From Henckelia pumila (taxonomy: Eukaryota; Streptophyta; Magnoliopsida; Lamiales; Gesneriaceae), in contig NC_133123.1 in the NCBI RefSeq assembly GCF_033568475.1, positions 137,786,242 to 137,850,241 on the forward strand: a stretch of 64,000 bases of DNA, written 5' to 3'. Shown one piece after another: positions 23,817-36,101 of the stretch. The stretch's first letter is position 1, and the number at the start of each line of letters is the position of its first letter. Made by a program: the position numbers and the translations under genes. The notes under the pieces are model-generated. The model was not told where the DNA came from. It made no database searches and saw nothing but the letters and a program-made list of their open reading frames with translations.

Positions 23817-24157
23817 TTAGAGATAGAATATGATCTAAAACACTGGTTTTGTTTTTGTTTTCCTCCTGAATTGTCATCGAATGAAACATTTAGACATTTT
23901 AATTAAGTAGATGTGGTCTCATTGATAGTAGCTAGGCATTGGAGAATAATAGTTCTGCACTGCTGTCACTACCATAAGCTTAATCGCAAAATCTACTTCC
24001 GTTTAGAATTACATTAATTTCGTGATTGCCGAATTTGCACTAAACAGTGTTCGGACGGTGGTCCTTTCTTCGCATAATTGTTTTTCTTTTTAATTAGGTA
24101 CAATTTTTTGTTTTTTAAAACGTAGTCATCATCATCAGTATCATTTGAAGTCATTTA
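23817..24157. other. intergenic spacer
   Basis: Plain AT-rich sequence between two MITEs; no gene or RNA signal is seen. Confidence 0.45.
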
Positions 24158-24525
24158 CAGTGTGTTTGGATGTCTAAAAAATAGAATTTTGAATTGGATT
24201 TGGATTTGGAATTGGATTTGGATTTGGATTTTAAAATCCATGGAATTGAAATTCCATTTTGTGTTTGACAAAAAGTTAAAATTTATAAGTAAAGTATATG
24301 AATTTATTATTAAAAATAATTTTATTGCTTTATAAACTCAAATCCCGTGAAATCCCGTGAAATCCGACCAATTTTGTCAAGATTTCACTTAACTAATTGA
24401 AATCCTATGAAATTTCATCAAATACCAATCCCGTTTTAAAATTCCAAGTTTCCAAACACTAAAACGGTATTTTCAATTCCAAATCCTATAAAATCCCGTC
24501 CAATTCCCGTGATCCAAACACAGTG
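24158..24525. mobile_element. MITE, family A copy 2
   Basis: Terminal inverted repeats CAGTGTGTTTGGAT... and ...ATCCAAACACAGTG. The body has tandem GGATTTGGATTTGGA phrases and AAATCCCGTGAAATCC. Same internal order as 8959-9360 but better preserved. Non-coding. Confidence 0.7.
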
Positions 24526-24739
24526 TTAAGATCTTGATGTGGATGAACTATATAGTAATTTCGTAGGAGGATTTTGACATAATTTGAAACATAAAAATAC
24601 AAAATCTACATTTTTTATTATTTTAAAAGGAATGAGATTGTCACTCGGTTAATGTAACATCCTTATTTTCTCTATTAAAGTGCAAAAGTAAATCATTCCT
24701 TGAAACATAATAGTGAATGTATTGGAAATAGCAAATTGA

Positions 24740-24801
<62 letters not shown>
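24740..24801. repeat. (AAT)n microsatellite at the duplication edge
   Basis: About 20 AAT units, ending about 15 bases before the left edge of the right-hand segmental duplicate. Confidence 0.9.
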
Positions 24802-24802
<1 letters not shown>

Positions 24803-24816
24803 TCCATAAAGATGCC

Positions 24817-24952
24817 GATTAACGAGTGATATGGCCAAAGGCCCAAAGCCCATGAGGCCATGAACTGCCTCCTAGCGTCGACAACAAAAATCCAGTGATT
24901 CTTAAATCATAAGGGTGCAAATTCAAAGAGACTCTCACTCCAACACCCATGA
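24817..24952 (+). pseudogene. relic of the WAT1-related gene's last exon
   Basis: Matches the end of the last WAT1 exon (14671-14798): ATTAACGAGTGATATGGCC, a GACAACAAAAATCCAGTG block, GGTGCAAATTCAAAGA and an equivalent of the terminal CCATGA. It carries an insertion of about 18 bases (CAAAGCCCATGAGGCC-like) and other changes. No upstream WAT1 exons are present, so it cannot encode a transporter. It is the left end of the duplicated block. Confidence 0.85.
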
Positions 24953-25301
24953 AAAAAAATCAAAATAACCTATAGTTTTTATATATTTTGCAACATATTA
25001 CCATTTTATGCAATAACGCACAATTTTATCAAGATTTTGAGATATTTATATATGTATATTATATGTGTTGAACTTAAAATATAATGTAGAAGAATAAATA
25101 AATATTGTACAAAAGCTTGCCATTCATTCGAGCTGTAAAGGTTAAATATGTCTTTCAGAATCCTATTGGATTAGGTATCGAGTTCTGGACCAATGGTGGT
25201 ACCTAATAATTATAATATTGCCCATTGTTAAATAGATCCAGTCCAAATTAAAAATTGGGCCGGGCCCATGATAGACGAGAACTTGCTCCAGTAATACAAG
25301 C

Positions 25302-25339
25302 GCGGGAAATATAAAACAGCGCCAGAACAGCGCGGGAAA
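25302..25339 (+). promoter_or_regulatory. paired E2F-type sites upstream of the ATAD5-like gene
   Basis: Two perfect GCGGGAAA motifs (reverse of TTTCCCGC), at 25302-25309 and 25332-25339, each within GCGCGGGAAAT. They lie 207-244 bp upstream of the ATG. E2F sites of this form drive S-phase expression of plant replication genes, which suits a PCNA-unloader subunit. That these two are bound is inference. Confidence 0.65.
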
Positions 25340-25545
25340 TCCAAACGATAGATAACCCGCCAACGCTTCCACCGGTTGCAGGATCCTCCTATTTTCTTTA
25401 TTTACATTCAACTCCCTGTTTCAGGGGTGAAATTGCAATTCCGTTTCCTAGCACCTCTGGCTCACCAATTCTCTCTGGAATCGCAAGTCCCCTTCTCCCC
25501 CGACATAATCGAGCGAGAGATCAGCCAAATCCAACCTAAACTGCT

Positions 25546-28500
25546 ATGGAGGGGATGGGATTCAGGCGGCGAATGGTTCAATCCACGCTCTTTCCTCACA
25601 AAGAGAGCTCAGTCAAGGAAACTGAGAATTGCGGTCTGATCCAAATCGAGGTAGGAAACGGGAATAAAGAAGAGGAGGTGAAGGAAGAGGCGGAGGAGGA
25701 GGAGCGTGGCCGCGGAGAGAAACGGAGGAAAACTAAGAGGAAGCCTAATTCTGAAACAAAAACGACACCGCCAGGTTCTTCTACAAAGGTTTGTGGTGTA
25801 CCTCGTTCTTTAATAATTGCTCGTCTTGATCGGCACCTTTTTCTTGTTTTGAATCAAGTGCTTGTTGTCCTTACCTCAATGCGTTAAGGACACAAGAACA
25901 ATTCACTGGGAAGATTGGGGAAAACAGTGGATCGAACCTTTCTTTTCCCTTTAAAAAAAAGTCAATATTTTGGACTTGCGGATTAATTAAAAATAGGTTG
26001 CTGTAATTTTTCGTTAGGTTTTAAATTATTGAACCTGTGGCTGACGAAGCAAGAACTAAGTAAAATGTTACAGGATCCATTTATTTTCGCAGCATTAAGA
26101 ATGCGGGTACTAGATGGTTTTAACCTCAAATATTTTCCAAAAGTTTATGATTTTTTTGTGCTGCTGCCTTCTGGTAATTAATTTTTTTCCCAGCACGTAT
26201 ACCAGGCTTGGTATTTCTGAGTTTGTGAACTTAGTAGTATCAAGTTAACTGTTGCCTGGAGTGCTTGTTTAGTCTTCTTGATGGTCTTGAGACTGCTGTT
26301 ACTGTAATTCTGTCTCTGGCACTCACTGTATTGATGTTTTTCTAACAGTAATTGTGTTTAGTCTGAACAAGTTATGTTGAAATTCTGATTCAGTAATTAA
26401 AGAATCCAGAAAATTATGAATGATTGTAAATACAGCTAACTATACTGCTGACATAAGCAAGCATTTGGCATCTGTTTGCAAGGTTTTTACCTGAATATAT
26501 GGTGATAAATAAAATTTAGTGGAAAAATGACACATAACCCAAGCAGCCTTGTTTCCTCTTGCTCCCTTGTGCTTTGCGTTCAGGTTAAAAATATTAGCCA
26601 GGAGACTTCAAGCAAACAAGTGGCCTCTGATGATTCGCCAATTACTATTAGTAAGTGAACACTTGTCAGTTTCATCTTACCATTTGTTTTATCCTTGTCA
26701 AGCAACAGTAGGAATTATGTTATTGTTTGGCTTCTCAATTTATAATGTTACGGGATATTTCATGGGTGAAGAAACATGGATTAACTTGTATATGACACGT
26801 TTGCTTTTTAAATTTCTTGTAGAGTCAAGTTTTTTTGTGAAGGCCTCTGAACGGGGGCAAAACAGGAACCAGCGAAACCAGCTGGTCCATGTTGATTCAC
26901 CTGAAAAAAATGATGAATTATGTTCGCCTTCAAGCTCGGTTGCCAGTATGTTTTCTTAGCTCAGATTTTAATTTTTCCGTGGCATGTCAAAATGTGGTCT
27001 TAAAGAGGATTTGTCAAAGAAAATCTTTTTGAGAGGTTGCGCAGTCAAGTAATGGTGATGATTATCTATTCTACAATGAGCAGCCATTGATTGTTGATAC
27101 TATGAAGTTTTAAAAGCCCTTGTGATTGAACACACACATGTTTTTCGTAGTTTTAAAAGCCCTTGTGATTGAACACACACATGTTTTTCGTTTATACTTC
27201 TTGGACTCTTTATTTGCAATCTGTGAGTTAAACGCACGTTTGAAGGTTTTTGGTTCTTCTTTGTCTGTGTTATATAAGAGAAAGAAAGGCAGCAATTAGC
27301 ACAAATACATCTTCTTTAGTTCTATGCACAATTTATCTAAAAATTAACTTTTGATTTTAGTACGCTAACACTTGAATAAGGAAGAATTTAACACTTGAAA
27401 AAAGGTAGAATTAGAGAGATCACTATTTTTGTGATTAGATATCCTCGGATCTTTGGAAAATTCTTGGAACTGTCAAATAACTCCAAAATTTACCCCCTAT
27501 TTCATGAGGTGGGGAGGAAATCTATACAACATCTAAATTTAAATGTACAAGTCAGCTTCTTTTTCTTCGTTCTTAGTAAGATCCATCTCTATTTGTAAAT
27601 AATAATTTATTCAAATACTTTTTCCTCTCGATGATTGGATCATATCACCTGCACATAAATTTCCTTAATTTATCCTTCTAAAATTTTATGTCAATATCTA
27701 CCACTCTATATGACGATGTTGTGATATGAATCAGATGATATATGTAAGACATTGGACATTGGACAAGTGAAGAACTCTGTATTTTTTTATTTTTCTATTC
27801 TGCCTGCCTGAATTTTTGTTAACTATGACTCGGTTAGATGGCAAAAGTACCCCTCAGAAGCCAAAAAGACAGCATAACACTACTCCAAAAGAGGAAAAAA
27901 CGAACTCAACGCCAAGCAAAAAGACCAAAAATGGTTCCAGAAAGCTGTGTTCAACTGAAATTCCATTTGACCTTACACTGGATGAACAGCAGTTGCCAGC
28001 AATCCCTAATCTAAGATTGGAGGCAAAATTGACCGCCGAGGTAGTTAATATAAATGGGATGTTTTTCACTTTCTCTGGCTCAACACCTTCTGCCTTGTAA
28101 ATGTGTTCAAGAACTCTTGCATGTAGATGTAGTAATTGTTGGTTTTGAGGTTTTTCTACGCTTTTTAGGAAAATTCTCGTATATTTGCTGGAAAACAAGT
28201 ACATCCATTTTTCACATCACGGAAATCAGGGAAAGGCAACCAAGACTTGACTGGCTCAGACAGCAAGTTGTCATTTTTTGAGAAAAAGGAGAAAGACATT
28301 ATTTTCAACCCAATCCATGTATTTGAAAATGTTGAGGTATTTATTCCAATTTTTGTTTATCCAAATCAGTGTTTGGGATGTCATTTTTCGTTATTTTTTT
28401 TTCTGTGCAAACATTTTAATAAAAAATTATTGACTGTTTATGATCTGCACACCCAGGAGGACCACATGAAGCTTGATTGGGGACACTGGAGATTTCCTGA

Positions 28501-31500
28501 AACAAGTGTCGTTGATACTCTTGACTATCAATGCTCTCCAGTTTATGAAGGATCGGTTGAGTCTTTGAATTTTGATAACTATTTGGGTGGCTCTCGTTTC
28601 ACACGAACCTCATTACACACAAATTCTCATCAGAGCTCTATTCAACTGAAAGAGGTTTTAATGTTGTCAATTGATCAACCTGAATGTTTACATCCTATTA
28701 CGTCCTCACTATTGGCTGATAATAGAGTACTATGTGATGCATACCTGAAGGATGTGGATGTGCCACAATACAACAAAGAAGAGATACTTGCTTCATCAGT
28801 TCAAATTGCAGTGGTAATATTCACTTCTAGTGTTGCACTCATGATTTCAAAATTGGAATGTTTTGCATGGCACCCATCTCACTGGACGTTAGGTTCTATT
28901 GAGCTCCTTTATAGAATTTTTCTAATGCACTTGAAAATTTACTGGAATTATTGATAATTCTTCTTCTTTTGTTTCTTTAAAAAATTATGTCTGGTCTATC
29001 ATGGAAAATCAATGTGAATATGGCCAGAGATCATTACTTTCATCATTGGCAGGATCGTATACTTGAAAGCAACGATTTATTTGTTGGAAATTCTAGCTGC
29101 GGAAACTTGGATTCCAAGCTTCAGGAAAGGTAACATCTTACTTTTTCCATGGCGATGTCATTCGTGTTTATTTGTGACTTTTTTCATCTGCATTTCTCCC
29201 TGCTGCCAATCCAGGATTATGTCTAATTACAATACCAGTCATAATCAGCCTGAAAATTGCCTATGGACTGATAAATACCGACCTCAGAATGCCAAGCAGG
29301 TTTAGTTTCCTTTACGCAATGTTGGACTGATTTTCTTGGCAATTATATGAATTATTTCTGTAAGATGTGTTAGTGATAAATTTATTTTCGGCTGAGGATA
29401 ACAATTTTCTGAAGGGACCAATTATGCAGGTTATTTTTCAGTTGATGCACATTATCAAGTAGTTTGCGTTTCTGCTTCTCCATTTTAGTATAGCATTTAC
29501 GCATTTTTTAATTGTCCCAAGTGAAGCTTTCTCTGTTAATAACAATTTCTGGGCTGCTGTCTCTCAAATTCAACAGCATTAGAGGGTTCTTGTTGAAAGT
29601 GTATTAAAAGTTTTTCTAGCGTAGATCAACCTTTTGCTTATAATTTCGTGCTTCAGTGGTAGTAATTTGAAATCCAGATAGAGTTTTGGGTTAACTTACT
29701 TGTTGGCTTTTCTAGCTTATTTGTGTGGAACTTTGGTCCGCTTTTTGTAATTAATTATCACACCCTTTATTTATATAATATAATATAATATAATATTATC
29801 GTTTCTGATAAAAAAAAATTGAAATCCAGACAGAGGTCACTTCGAGGAACCTAGATTATATGTTTTAAAGCCAATAGAGTTTAATTGAGCATAGCTTTGA
29901 TGGGATGATTGACGGTTTCTTTCCGGCACTATTTTTAGTTTCCTGTACTCTATGCTAGTCTACAATTCATTCACTTTATTTAGAATTATTTTGGTGCCTC
30001 AGGCAAACTCCTCCTAAGCGAAGCACGTTGTTTTCAATTTCATTGTTATCAATATATGTCTTATTGAGCTGCTCTGTGGAAGCAGCATGTTACACATTCT
30101 TTCTGTGATCGAGAACTAGACAAGCAATCATCCCTCAATCATCCCTCACCTGCTTGGAATCCACTAAGATTCCTCGTTGACGTTGTTAGTGTGCTTATTG
30201 TTTAAGCTGAGCACTATTTTCTGCTGCCCATTTTGGATGAGTTACTATAGTCGATGGGAACATGATCAATGTTTTCCTGTTAATCAGATGTATAAGCTCT
30301 TAAATTTCCTTTCCTTCGAAATTCTTGATCTTTTTGTCTCTTTGTTAATACAGTTATATGAATTTCGTGGCAGATATGTGGTAATGGTGAATCAGTGAAT
30401 TTTTTAAGTGAATGGCTTCAACTCTGGCAGAAGAAGGGTTCTCCAGCAAGTAGGGGTTGCATTGATGAAGATACATGCCTCACCGAAGATGTTGGTTGTT
30501 ACGGTCTGCAAAGTGACTGTGACTCAGATACTACAGATGGCGATGACAGCTTGAAGAATGTTCTCTTAGTTACTGGACCGGTTGGGGTATGTAGCAGATT
30601 TCATCAGTTTCCTGCTTTCCCGTTTGTAAAGTTTAATTTTGTCCACAAAGTGATTGTAATTAATTTGCTGGACATTGGAAAAACAGCTAAAAAATAAATT
30701 GATCCAGTATATTCCACCTTTGCATCTTTTCATTACCTTTTTAATATCTGATGAGCAATCAGCTTAAAGTTCCATCTCTTTCATAAGTTATGGTATTTTC
30801 TGATCTTAGTTCCTTCTCGGAACATACTATATCAAATGCACAAATTTCCTTTTTCAATAGTTCGACTTTAGAAGCTTATGTAATGTTTGGTGTCTGAATG
30901 AGTTGGCTTTTGCAGAGTGGGAAGTCTGCTGCTATCTATGCTTGTGCAAGAGAACATGGATTTCAGATAATTGAGGTACTTCTTATCCTGGAACGACTTT
31001 GCTTAAAGTTCATGTTATGCAACTCTGGTATACATCAGTCACAAATACCGTTTATCGTCGTGCCACCTTTGAAAATGATTTGTGAGCATGCAGTTCACGT
31101 GGCAGAATGTAAAACTGAATTGTGCATAGTTAGGAGCTTATCTGTTATGGCATTGTTGAATTCCCATTGTTCATTCCTCCCGCTGTGTTTAACCCCAAAA
31201 TCGATTATGTTTACGATGGTTCATGTGTAACTGTGTAAGTCAGATCCAAGATCTGTTGATTGATAGTTAGGATCAAATGTTCGACGACAGTGAAGAAATT
31301 GAATAAGTTGCAGACTGCACTCGTGGAATGAACTTTAGCTTGTTTATTAGCTACCTCTGCTTTATCTTGGAAGTAGTTCAGTAACTCTATTTCTCTCTAT
31401 GACTTTGCCATTTAGTTTAGCTGAATAAAAGCTGTGATGACACAAGACATCTAATTTATGTTTTTGGTCTGTCTAGATTAATGCATCAGATTGGAGAAAT

Positions 31501-34500
31501 GGAGCTCTTGTAAAGCAAAAATTTGGCGAGGCTGTGGAATCTCATTGGCTTCAACGGTTTGTCTCAAACTCTCCTACATTTGACAGCCAAAGTGTTTACA
31601 CAAGCAAGTGTCTGGTTTTTCTCTTGCTAGCAGAAACACATTCCTGTACTAATTTTTATTGTTAATATGGCTAAATATATATACGTGATTGCTTAGTGAA
31701 AACTGAGAACCGAAGTGAGATAAAGTTTGAAGAAAGTAGAAGGACTCCACATGATAACTCTATCCAGTGTTTGTACAATAGTGGGTTTCCAGAAGAGAAG
31801 GCAGATGGGGAGGGACAAAAAAGGGGTTAAAGGTATTGTGTAGGTGATAGTACCTATTGGATGGAATGAGTGCACAAGCTAAAGCAACTAAAAAAATTCT
31901 GATAAAAGCCACTTTGGAAATGAATCTCATTTTGAAGGCTAGTTGGTAACTTTTGCCTGGTCAATCAGGAATACACATTACTGATCTTTGAGGCTCCAAT
32001 GATTCAATGTTGAACGTTCAGTCTCGCTAAAATGGAGGCAGAATCATACTTACATGGGTGTTGTGCTAACATATTGGATAGCTCATCCGCCATTGATTTC
32101 TGGCCTGCTCATAGCCAGTCTTCATACAATTATCTATCGTATTTACTTGAATTTATAATATTAGCAGATAGAGATGGGCCAATGTGGGGGAGTCTGAAGC
32201 AGTGTTTTTTCTATGAATTTTACCTCAAGAGATTTGATTTCATTATCTATGTATGAATTGCTATTAGTACTCTATACAACCTTCTAAGAAAACTGTATTT
32301 CATCTGGTAAATTGCTTAATACGAGGAAGTTGTAGTATGCTAACATGTGTATTCTTTTCTCGCGTTCAATCATTCAAAATCCGTGACATGAAAATACGGG
32401 TGTTTATTATTCTTACAACATGAATTTAGAGCATGTTGTAGTATCAAAACTAACCATTTGTTACTTTCAAATGCTTACAATTTTGAAAAATGAATGTGGA
32501 AGCATATCTGGTGCAATTTTATTTTATTTTTTATTTGTTTTGTTTTTAAATTTTAAACTAATCTTGGAAGTCTAAAGAGGAACCAGATCTTTGTAGGAAA
32601 ACAAGCTCATAATTTTTTATCGCCTGGTTTCCTGTCAGAACATCAGGGAACTCTATATATTCGGACAAGTCTCTTTCAAAGTTCTTTTCGCCTGTCAATA
32701 CCAAGACTCATTGCCCCGACATGGAAGTTTTGGAGATGGCACCCTTATTGGATAAGGAAGATTCACAAAATGCTGATGCATTGTCGGACAAAATAATCTC
32801 AGGAGAGAACCTTACTGATAACCGTCAAAATGGGATTAAGACATTAATTCTTTTCGAGGATGTGGACGCTACTCTATGTGAAGATCATGGTTTTATATCG
32901 ACTATACAACAACTAGCAGAGACTGCAAAGCGGCCCATGATATTAACTAGCAACAGTAAGAAGTTTCATCCGTCACACTTGCCCCCTTATTTTCCTTGCC
33001 AGTTGATGGTAAATTAATTGTCTTTCTTTCTCTATTTTATGCAGGTAATAGCCCTGTCCTCCCGAAGAATTTGGACAGGTCAGAGTTAAGCTTTTCTCTG
33101 CCATCATTGAGAAATCTTCTTGGACATGTTGGTGTGGTATGCATTCCTAGTGAATTGTGTAATCAAAATACCGTCTGAGTATTTTCCATACAGACTACAT
33201 TATCATACCCTTTCAGATTTGTGCTGCAGAAAACATCAAAATCCACCCTTTCTTGGTGGAAAGATTTGTCGATCATTGTCAAAAAGACATTCGTAAAACG
33301 ATCATGCTTCTTCAGTTTTGGTGCCGTGGACGAAGTGCCAAGAGAGGTTATAATCATTGACTAATACTGCAGTTTCCAGTTCTCTCTGTTGATAAAGTTG
33401 TGATGCATCTTTATGGTTTTACTAGGCATAGAGAGTTCTTGGGTTTCTTCTGTTGAAAATTAATCATTTATATTTTTCCTTAGATAGATGTGTCTGCCCA
33501 GTGCCCAATAAGATAACAGATGCTTTCTGGCTTCTTGGGACCATGAGTAAAGTTTACTGTCGTAAAATTCAGGAATGACATTCAATCGACTGCTTCAGGC
33601 CTCATTCACATTCATGTACTTTGAAATGGGGACTTGGAAATTTATTCACAAGCTTAAATCCAAGAAATCAACTTTGTTATATTTCCATAATTCATCTGCA
33701 CCAGTGCTCTGCGTGTTTTTCTGTGAATTGATGGAACCAAATTCTCTCTAGTTTTTCCACCAGGTTCCATGATTCGCATTCAAGTACATGCATAAATATG
33801 TAAAAAGTATGGGCTTGCTTAATTCATGTTATTATTCTTGTTGAACTTGCCTTGCCATCTTGATTTCATTTATACCTAACGTATTGTTTGTCCAGGTAAT
33901 AAACTTTATGCAACATATAATCCGGTTCCTTTTGATCTTGATGCTGGGCACCACATCCTACCTAAAATGATCCCATGGGGATACCCTTCGCAGCTTTCCG
34001 AGTTTGTGTTTAAGGAGATTGTTAATTCTTTAGTTTTGAAAGAAGAAATCCCAATTAACGGCGAGGAACTAAATAACAGCATAGCAGAAATTACCCATCC
34101 ACAAAATGATGAACTAGATCCATTTGTGGCGAAAAAGGAAGCAATGCTAAGCTTGCACACATCGGATCAGGATGAAGTTGAATATACAGCTTTTGATGTC
34201 AACCTTGAGCTTTTCGATTCTTCTTGCTCCCCTGTTGCATTTGGTCGGCAACGTCGCCAGAGAAAAACCAACACAGTTCTTTCTTCAGATTCTGAAGATG
34301 AGGTTTTGGGTGGCAGCAGTCGGCAACGTCGCCAGAGAAAAACCAACACAGTTCTTTCTTCAGATTCTGAAGATGAGGTTTTGGGTGGCAGTACTCTCAT
34401 AGATTTGGACGGATTACTAGATGTCGATGTCAAAGTGCTAGCTTCCCATTGCTTAACAACTCAAATAGGCCCCCTTCCAACTGAGTTAATCTATAGTTCT

Positions 34501-36101
34501 GCTGTAGACAAGTTGGAAGAACACTGTTTTCAGCTCTCTGAAGGAGTTGATAATTCATGTATGGATTACATATGCAAATCACCAGACATGTCCTGTGTGC
34601 CAGAATCATCATTTGTTCCCGAGACAGAACTTATCAATGATACAGATTTATACTCAACAACAGTATCTTATGGTCATTTTGCAAATGCATCTGCCGCTAA
34701 TTCATTTGTCCAAGATTCATTACCTGTCCTGGAACCCACAGTTGGTGCCAACTACGATGAATCATCCCATGCGATTCCCACTGACCAGGAAATGTTAGGA
34801 AATCATTCTGAGACTGGTGTAGCTTTTGTCTATCAAGAGGAGGTTGGAGAGTCTCTGTCAAAATGTGAGGCAGACGTCCCAAGAGAGTATCAAGTGTTGG
34901 ACGAGTGTAGTTGTGTGGATTTTCTAAACAGATTGAAACCCTTTGACAACCAACACAAAACTGACAATGTGTTTGATTCTGTGCAAGAATCCTGGAATGG
35001 GTTGCGTAGGCAATGCAAGGACTTGAGGAATTATGTCACTACAGAGGAGAAAAGTTATTGCCAAATCCTGAAATTTGCACATGGAATAACTGATATAATT
35101 TCAAACACTGATCTCTTACTCAATGATTGTCACACTCTACTCTATGTGAGTACTCGATTCCATATTGATACCACTTTCTGCATATGATTCTGATGAGCAT
35201 AATTAATTATTGTTATATTGCAGGATTCTTTGCGACCATCAATGAGTCCATGTGAAAAAACTCATTCATATAGTTTTCATGATGACCAATTGGATATGTC
35301 ATCTGTTCTTGCTCAACATGGGATGTGTTTTTATACCAAGGAAATTGCGTCTTTAGGGTCGATCACAGGATCTGCAATCAGCTTGGATCTGAACACAGAA
35401 ATGCTATCATCCTCAGTAAGCTCGATTGCACTTGGGAAAATGGCTAATCTGGAGCGCAAAATGGTTGAGATATCAGATACAAAAACACCCAAAAGCTCCG
35501 ATCTCTTAACGTGGTATGACGTTTTTAACTCACCCTCTATATTTGGTTGCACTTGCCATGCTGCTTTTACTCTTCATATTTTTATATTTTAATGAAAGTG
35601 AATCGCATAACGGCCTAAGTCATTGACATATGGGTAGCTTTTGGTGATATGCAACTACTTATTATAATGCTATTTTTTGCAATTTTTTTCTGCAATGCAG
35701 CAAATCAGATCCACATATTTGCAATATATTCGAATCTGTAGTTCCATTGAGGTCATACCTAGCGGTGAGGGGTGAACCATTTCATGAATACCTTTCAACA
35801 TTAAGCCAGATTTCAAGATTTGAAACCTCCCGTATATCGGAAAGCATTGGCAATAATAAACGAAGAAGGTATATTATGTATGTCAGAGTACGAGTCCAGC
35901 AATCATATAATTAGTTTATTTGTAGAATCTATATCGACAATTGATTTGCTAATGATATTTTTCTGATCTACTAGAGCCCGTGTACCTCGCCATTATTTGA
36001 CTTCTGGCCCATCAACAATGTCATCAGAAGAAATATCTTTCCTGGAGAAATACAATGCCTACAAATTGGATGCTTCTCTTAGCTATAAAAAATTCAGATG
36101 A
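25546..36101 (+). CDS. ATAD5/Elg1-like AAA+ ATPase, RFC-like PCNA-unloading subunit
   Basis: Large subunit of the alternative clamp loader that removes PCNA from DNA after replication (family role). Eighteen exons, all phases matching: 25546-25788, 26584-26650, 26823-26945, 27838-28040, 28169-28336, 28457-28813, 29053-29129, 29215-29299, 30374-30586, 30916-30975, 31477-31556, 32639-32955, 33045-33136, 33217-33346, 33896-35145, 35224-35513, 35701-35868 and 35975-36101. The product is 1349 aa. Basic N-terminal region; AGKQVHPFFTSRK near residue 220; LWTDKYRPQNAKQ, the family entry motif; Walker A GPVGSGKS at 509-516, split by an intron between G512 and S513; Walker B LILFEDVD with E632-D635; then TSNSPVLP and a clamp-loader collar. 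Residues 856-905 are a 25-residue unit twice. Two E2F-type sites precede the gene. Confidence 0.9.
27106..27192. repeat. tandem duplication of about 44 bp in intron 3
   Basis: Two copies of a unit containing TTTTAAAAGCCCTTGTGATT and CACACACATGTTTTTCG, next to each other, at the place where similarity to the left segmental copy ends. Confidence 0.85.
29300..30373 (+). other. long intron 8 of the ATAD5-like gene
   Basis: An intron of 1074 bp between KYRPQNAKQ and ICGNGES. It contains a (TATAA)n-like stretch and a short A-run near 29812-29819, but no clear element or open frame. Confidence 0.6.
31557..32638 (+). other. long intron 11 of the ATAD5-like gene
   Basis: An intron of 1082 bp between exons 11 and 12. 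No recognisable element or embedded gene. Confidence 0.6.
34246..34392 (+). repeat. 75-bp in-frame tandem duplication in exon 15
   Basis: Units 34246-34320 and 34321-34395 are identical over about 72 bases. Each encodes RQRRQRKTNTVLSSDSEDE followed by VLGGSS/VLGGST. The period is 25 codons, so the frame is kept. Confidence 0.95.

Larger units (their letters stand above)
24817..27108. repeat. segmental duplication, right copy
   Basis: Counterpart of 14671-16990. The three shared coding exons have the same lengths in both copies (243, 67 and 123 nt) and the same splice phases. Differences are scattered substitutions and small indels in introns, plus the E2F-site segment in the promoter. Confidence 0.88.

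Noticed and set aside
24641-24861. Minus-strand frames rich in Leu or Ile
   Set aside because: Translation of the (AAT)n microsatellite, not protein.
29750-29825. Possible SINE or LINE tail in intron 8 of the ATAD5-like gene (TTTCTGATAAAAAAAAA)
   Set aside because: Only a short A-run after a TATAA repeat; no coding or tRNA-like head could be found.
34167-34433. Minus-strand frame across the 75-bp tandem repeat
   Set aside because: Shadow of exon 15 of the ATAD5-like gene.
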